A DNA stretch of 41,419 nucleotides from Phycisphaerales bacterium. Its GTDB lineage: Bacteria > Planctomycetota > Phycisphaerae > Phycisphaerales > SM1A02. The stretch covers positions 1 through 41,419 of the forward strand of contig JABABS010000036.1 of assembly GCA_014238125.1 (NCBI GenBank). The letters run 5' to 3'. Each line of letters begins with the position of its first letter. Position 1 is the stretch's first letter. The notes beneath the pieces are model-generated. The model saw only the letters and a program-made list of their open reading frames with translations, was not told where the DNA came from and did not search any database. This document shows, piece by piece, positions 37,604 to 41,419 of the stretch. Position numbers and translations under genes: made by a program.

Positions 37604-38493
37604 TCTGCAAGAAACTGTTCAATGCTAGAAGTGTCGTAGCCATGTTTTTCCATTTCGTCTTTAAGAATTGGAAGACATCTTTTTAACACATCTTTATCAA
37701 GGCGTTTCCATTTTTCTTGACGTCCCGAATCGACCATATTGTTGATTTGTGTTTCAACTTTTTCAGTGAGTTCAAGGTTGAAATGCTCTGCGATTTTGCG
37801 ATACATTTCAACGGGGTTTTCGACGAAATCTTCGTATCGGATAGCCATAATTTTTGAGGGGTCAATTTTTGCAAAGTCTTCTTCTGCTTGTTTCGAACAG
37901 GCGACCCACTGTTTACAAATGAGTTCTTCGAGTGATATTTTTTTTAGATCATTGTAAATGCCAGCGTATCGGACACCCCAAATCGAAAAGTATTCTTTGC
38001 GAAGGATGTAGTGGCGATATCGATCTACTAGGAACCTCTTTAAGTAATGTGGAATTTGTGTCTTTGGACATTCCAAAAATCGTACCCAAAGATGATGCCA
38101 ATTGCTTTCAAATTTCCACCTGATTTCAGCAGAGCTGAGATTAGCGAAAGGTTCTCTAATGATGTAGAGATACTTTGATTCAGGAAAGATAGACTCAACA
38201 TATGGAATTCGCATGATATTCGAAGGCGTCTTTTCCATTATTCTGCGATTGGCATGGGATTTTTGGTGTTTGATGAAGCGTTTTCGAATGTATCGTTTCA
38301 CACCCTTCGTAGCATCTTCTTCAGTGAATCGATCGTGTTGGCGACCCGGTGCACCGTATACCCAAATAGTTCTAGGTTCATACCAACTTTCTACGTCTTT
38401 ATGAAGATTGAATATGTCATGAAACATAGATGTTCCAGAACGAACGTTTCCTATCAGGAAGATTGGTGGTTTTAGACTGTTCTTTATTGACAT
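37600..38493 (-). CDS. Sulfotransferase family protein
   Basis: 297 residues. PAPS-binding 5'-phosphosulfate loop PIFLIGNVRSGTSMFHDIF near the N-terminus (10-28), and the 3'-phosphate motif YLYIIREPFANLSSAEIRW. IMEKTPSNIMRIPYVESIFP is also typical of the family. No membrane segment. It probably sulfates a carbohydrate, given its place in a cluster with an O-antigen ligase-like protein and a glycosidase-like exported protein; the acceptor is not shown by the sequence. It lies 56 nt downstream of the latter on the same strand. Confidence 0.85.
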   Translation of the reverse strand: MSIKNSLKPPIFLIGNVRSGTSMFHDIFNLHKDVESWYEPRTIWVYGAPGRQHDRFTEEDATKGVKRYIRKRFIKHQKSHANRRIMEKTPSNIMRIPYVESIFPESKYLYIIREPFANLSSAEIRWKFESNWHHLWVRFLECPKTQIPHYLKRFLVDRYRHYILRKEYFSIWGVRYAGIYNDLKKISLEELICKQWVACSKQAEEDFAKIDPSKIMAIRYEDFVENPVEMYRKIAEHFNLELTEKVETQINNMVDSGRQEKWKRLDKDVLKRCLPILKDEMEKHGYDTSSIEQFLAD

Positions 38494-38549
38494 ATTCTTT
38501 GGTATTGTTTGATCTGAATGTAGTTATGGTTTTTGGAAACGAAGGGGGG

Positions 38550-39629
38550 CTATTTAACGACTCTATTTCCTTTAAGGCGTTCACTAGGGATACGAGTGTT
38601 CTCTTCAACTGCTTCTTGCACTTTTTCGGGTTGACCCCTATGTTTTATTTTGTGGATAGTTTCGCTACTATTGGTGGGTTCTGCTAATCCATATTGACAT
38701 TTTGAAGATGTTGTTGGTCCAACGATGACCTCTTTGCCCTTCATCTTCTTCGACCAAGCAGTTGATAATGCGCTTAGCAACTCAAAAAAGTACTTGTGTT
38801 TTTGATCGAGAGCGGCCCACTCATCTTGTTGGCTAAAGCCATAGTTATCCCACAATATTATTCCTTTAATTCGATGTTGCACTCCAGACGCATCTACCCA
38901 AGAGGCATGTAGGGCAGCATTGACTTGTTTTAGAAAAACCATGTCTGGAACAAAATCAGAATGACCCACTTCTGGTCCACAATATCTCACTGAGGCGAAA
39001 ACATATACCGGCATTCTTCCGGCAGCGAGCTTAAGCACATTGGAAATATGTTTTTCAACTTGCCTTGTAGTATCTTTTTCTGGAGTGCAATTGTAAATAT
39101 CTGGATAGAGAGCGGTGCAAGAATTTACAAGTGATTCGAGAGAGAGGCCTTGATCGGTCCAGGGCACGCTAGTGTTTCGCATCAGAGGAAGACCCCAGTA
39201 TCCCCACTGAGCTGAAGGCTCGACTTCTTTTGCAACTTGGATTCCTTGTAGATACACATCTAAAATTTCTTGCAATCGCTCGGGGAGAACTGTTTTTGCC
39301 TGTAATTCTCGCCACCAAGGATCTTCGTAATCTAGTACGACTGGTCCACAGTAATTTTTGGTAAGTGCTATATGAACCCAATCGGTGAACGAGTTTATGT
39401 TCTCGTTTGTAATTTTACCTGAAGCATTCGTGTCTACTCCTCCATGGTACGCAACGGGTACTCGTGTGATTCCCTGCATAGTGGTGTATTCGATAGTGGA
39501 GTTGCCTTGATCAGCATCAGTCCACTTTATCGAGTTATAAATGATGGGGTTCCAATCGCCAGCGGAAGGTGCAATTAGACTGTTACATGCTACGGCTGAG
39601 CAAAGGAACAAAAACTTCTTAAAAATCAC
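38550..39629 (-). CDS. Exported glycoside-hydrolase-like protein (possible GH56/hyaluronidase-like barrel)
   Basis: 359 residues from a GTG start, the only reasonable start after the upstream TAA. Signal peptide MIFKKFLFLCSAVACNSLIA. The order of segments recalls a GH56 TIM barrel: IPVAYHGG-like strand, GPVVLDYEDPWW (compare the catalytic DWE of hyaluronidases), WGYWGLPLM, ALYPDIYNC, and GIILWDNYGF. Identity to GH56 is weak, and any other TIM-barrel hydrolase is possible. The C-terminal 60 residues are charged and Ser/Thr-rich. Its setting beside a sulfotransferase and an O-antigen ligase suggests processing of a (sulfated) surface glycan, which is inference. Confidence 0.5.
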   Translation of the reverse strand: MIFKKFLFLCSAVACNSLIAPSAGDWNPIIYNSIKWTDADQGNSTIEYTTMQGITRVPVAYHGGVDTNASGKITNENINSFTDWVHIALTKNYCGPVVLDYEDPWWRELQAKTVLPERLQEILDVYLQGIQVAKEVEPSAQWGYWGLPLMRNTSVPWTDQGLSLESLVNSCTALYPDIYNCTPEKDTTRQVEKHISNVLKLAAGRMPVYVFASVRYCGPEVGHSDFVPDMVFLKQVNAALHASWVDASGVQHRIKGIILWDNYGFSQQDEWAALDQKHKYFFELLSALSTAWSKKMKGKEVIVGPTTSSKCQYGLAEPTNSSETIHKIKHRGQPEKVQEAVEENTRIPSERLKGNRVVK

Positions 39630-39805
39630 AAATGTACTTTACATCAAATTAACATTGTTCGTGCTGTCAATGAGCATTGCAAGGAAACCTTCTGGAGTGG
39701 CTTTATTGACCATATTTCTTCTAAAATCTCAACTAAACTTTGGAGAACTCAAATTCTAGAGAAAGCCCTAGGAATCATTTATCCGATACCATCCCAAAGA
39801 ACTCC

Positions 39806-41170
39806 ATGGAACGTACAGATGTATATATTCAAATTATTACGGCGCAGCCATTGCTCTTGTTGCCATTTGTCTTTGCCGTTCTCCTCTACTTCCTTGTCCC
39901 AAAAATCCACAGGTTATTCTTCTCAATTGTTCTGCTTGCCCCATGGTTACAAATTGGTAGCGCCCAAGAGTTGGGTGAGATTGCAGGGGCAGCGAAAGCG
40001 ACTTCTGGTTTCGCTTTTTTGCTCGTGGCGTTTTCAGCATGGACACACCCAGGACCAAAAAGAATGTTACCCGGAGTGTTGTGGATTTATCCTGTAATGG
40101 CTCTATTCTGGATTTTCGCAATTCTGGGTGTACAAGATCTCAGCATTGCCATAATTACAAGATTTCAGTGGTTCATCTTTACAATCTCTGCTATTTCTTT
40201 GGTGAGTACAGTTGTGACATTCGCTGATTTTAAAAGGATTATTAACGGTTTCACAATTGGCTGTATTGTCGCTCTTTGTATACCAATCTCAGCTCTAATT
40301 CTGTTTCCAGGAGAATCGTTTTTGAAGGGAGTTGGTCGATTCCAACCTTGGGGAACAAACTCAAATCAGATTGGGATGCTCTTCGCTCTTTCAGCGCCTC
40401 TACTTGGGTACGCAATGATAACGTGGCCTAAAAAATATAAACCATTCTTGATTTTCATGCTCTCGCTCACGCTTGGAATGGCCCTTCTTACTGCAAGTAG
40501 GCAAACTAGTCTTGCGATATTCATGACATCATTTCCGATTATTTTTGTTCTATCCAAACGCCCCATAGTTACGATCCTCGGGATTGTAATTGCAACTATT
40601 GGAATAGGCTGGATAATGTCAATTGGAGGAGAAATTGCTCCAATGGAACGTATGACGAATCTGGATACTGGTCGTCCGCAACTCTGGTATAAGTATATAA
40701 CTGAAGTGTTTTCACAACACCCACTGACAGGGTTGCTAGGAACAAGAGGTGGCGATTATCTCAAATCATCTATTGTTGGAATGCACCCTCACAGTGCATG
40801 GATGAACATGATGTACCACGGTGGTTTGTTGCTTTTTGTCCCAATGTTTTCAATGGTTATCTATTCTTGCTACTCGGGTTTTCGAGTGTGGAGAGTTCGG
40901 AAACAGTTAGTTGGCGACCCTCTTCTCTATAGCATTTCCTTTTTGATTCTTCTTGCCATGTATGTGCAGGGAACTTTTAATCAAGTCGTCTATTGGCCCA
41001 CATACACTTGGTCTTACGTGCATGTAATTATGGCGAGTTTCTTCATTTGTATTTGGATTGATATTCGAGATGGTGATACAAGCTATGTACTCAGGGAAGC
41101 CGGAGAATTGTGGGATGAAGATGAGCAAGAAGAATTAGAAGAGTTTACAGACTATCACGTACCAGTTTAG
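39806..41170 (+). CDS. O-antigen ligase / Wzy-type polymerase-like membrane protein
   Basis: 454 residues from the ATG at 39806; the open frame goes back to a TTG at 39740 that adds only 22 polar residues. About ten to twelve membrane helices, with a large extracytoplasmic loop carrying the Wzy_C pattern DTGRPQLWYKYITEVFSQHPLTG-like and MHPHSAWMNMMYHGG (the H-N/S-W motif of the family). SNQIGMLFALSAPLL and TASRQTSLAIF (Arg-rich loop) also fit. It would join or polymerise glycan units on lipid carriers at the membrane. The C-terminus is acidic. It is divergent from the glycosidase-like gene and forms the core of a surface-polysaccharide group. Confidence 0.8.
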   Translation: MERTDVYIQIITAQPLLLLPFVFAVLLYFLVPKIHRLFFSIVLLAPWLQIGSAQELGEIAGAAKATSGFAFLLVAFSAWTHPGPKRMLPGVLWIYPVMALFWIFAILGVQDLSIAIITRFQWFIFTISAISLVSTVVTFADFKRIINGFTIGCIVALCIPISALILFPGESFLKGVGRFQPWGTNSNQIGMLFALSAPLLGYAMITWPKKYKPFLIFMLSLTLGMALLTASRQTSLAIFMTSFPIIFVLSKRPIVTILGIVIATIGIGWIMSIGGEIAPMERMTNLDTGRPQLWYKYITEVFSQHPLTGLLGTRGGDYLKSSIVGMHPHSAWMNMMYHGGLLLFVPMFSMVIYSCYSGFRVWRVRKQLVGDPLLYSISFLILLAMYVQGTFNQVVYWPTYTWSYVHVIMASFFICIWIDIRDGDTSYVLREAGELWDEDEQEELEEFTDYHVPV

Positions 41171-41419
41171 CGTTTGAATTGTTGAAAGATCAGTCGCTGT
41201 ACGTCACATCGTTCTTGTTTGGAAAACAAAAAACACCAACTTGCTAGAGCATAGACAAGGGCGTAACAACACACGCTTACGATTACTCCTGCTAAGGTTA
41301 TGATTTCGATTTCCGAAAAACAATTGGCTTCACGGGCCCTGCAATCGCGTACTCTGCAATATTCTTTTTAGTGCATTTGATTATCATGCCACAAGTCACA
41401 GCAAAATGTGTTGGTCTAA
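41171..41419 (-). other. Window-edge region, possible 3' remnant of a minus-strand gene
   Basis: No complete gene. On the minus strand one frame is open from the window edge for 38 codons (RPTHFAVTCGMIIKC ... FRKSKS). Another, shifted, frame follows with a hydrophobic segment (IITLAGVIVSVCCYALVYAL) ending near 41170. Together they could be the end of a coding sequence broken by a frameshift, or chance. Nothing is recognised. Confidence 0.2.

Noticed and set aside
39740-39805. TTG start at 39740 for the O-antigen ligase-like protein
   Set aside because: It adds 22 polar residues before the first membrane helix without family resemblance; the ATG at 39806 is simpler.
1-41419. CRISPR arrays, insertion sequences, prophage or plasmid genes
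   Set aside because: No spaced direct repeats, transposase or integrase motifs, terminal inverted repeats or phage structural genes were seen; the only tandem array is the 60-bp one at 18896.

Overview
The window looks like chromosomal DNA of a planctomycete, most likely from a Phycisphaerae-like lineage of moderate GC. This is inferred from gene content, not from a database search. The clues are a secreted protein ending in a PEP-CTERM-like signal (PAPGAIALLGLAG plus RRRRK), an FHA-sigma factor fusion beside a eukaryotic-type Ser/Thr kinase, the futalosine-pathway enzyme MqnA, several TPR and HEAT proteins, and two sulfotransferases. Genes are dense on both strands, ATGA stop/start overlaps are common, and many starts lack a Shine-Dalgarno sequence. 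I saw no rRNA, transposase, prophage or CRISPR array.

Layout. 1-2323 (-): two tandem M14 carboxypeptidase-like secreted proteins, the first cut by the window edge. 2365-2842 (-): fluoride channel gene touching a tRNA-Arg(CCT). 2912-6330: divergent pair of an FHA-sigma factor (-) and a kinase-TM-TPR protein (+). 6331-6650: pyrimidine-rich tract and a bidirectional terminator. 6651-11683 (-): HEAT lipoprotein, class II fumarase, and a permease fused to a PTS EIIA domain and a TrkA-C domain. 11764-13092 (+): TPR protein with a promoter that predicts an almost leaderless mRNA, followed by a structured 3' region. 13233-13472 (-): rpsR with a structured leader. 13640-16298 (+): class I glutamine-amidotransferase-like hydrolase, YgfZ and HMG-CoA lyase, coupled by ATGA overlaps. 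16262-18780 (-): two signalling proteins, a GGDEF cyclase whose reading frame is split from its sensor region by one in-frame TAA, and a phosphoesterase. 18969-21222 (-): ftsW-murG. 21260-22816 (+): miaB. 23141-23833 (+): PEP-CTERM-like protein with a long leader. 23927-28903 (-): DEAD-box helicase, psuG, rho and a TPR-sulfotransferase. 29031-33009 (+): alr, a structured non-coding region, mqnA and a divergent sigma-like protein. 33069-34169 (-): rplM-rpsI. 34270-35664 (+): CPBP protease. 35683-36771 (-): Mrp ATPase. 36860-37603 (+): small exported protein. 37600-41170: surface-polysaccharide group (sulfotransferase, exported glycosidase-like protein, O-antigen ligase/polymerase).

Most of this is housekeeping: peptidoglycan (alr, murG, ftsW), translation (rpsR, rpsI, rplM, miaB, tRNA), RNA metabolism (rho, helicase), central and quinone metabolism (fumC, mqnA). 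It is interspersed with lineage-type signalling. The least explained material is the structured non-coding DNA at 30354-30453 and 13118-13206, the interrupted GAF-GGDEF frame, the sigma-like protein after mqnA, and the permease-EIIA-TrkA_C fusion.
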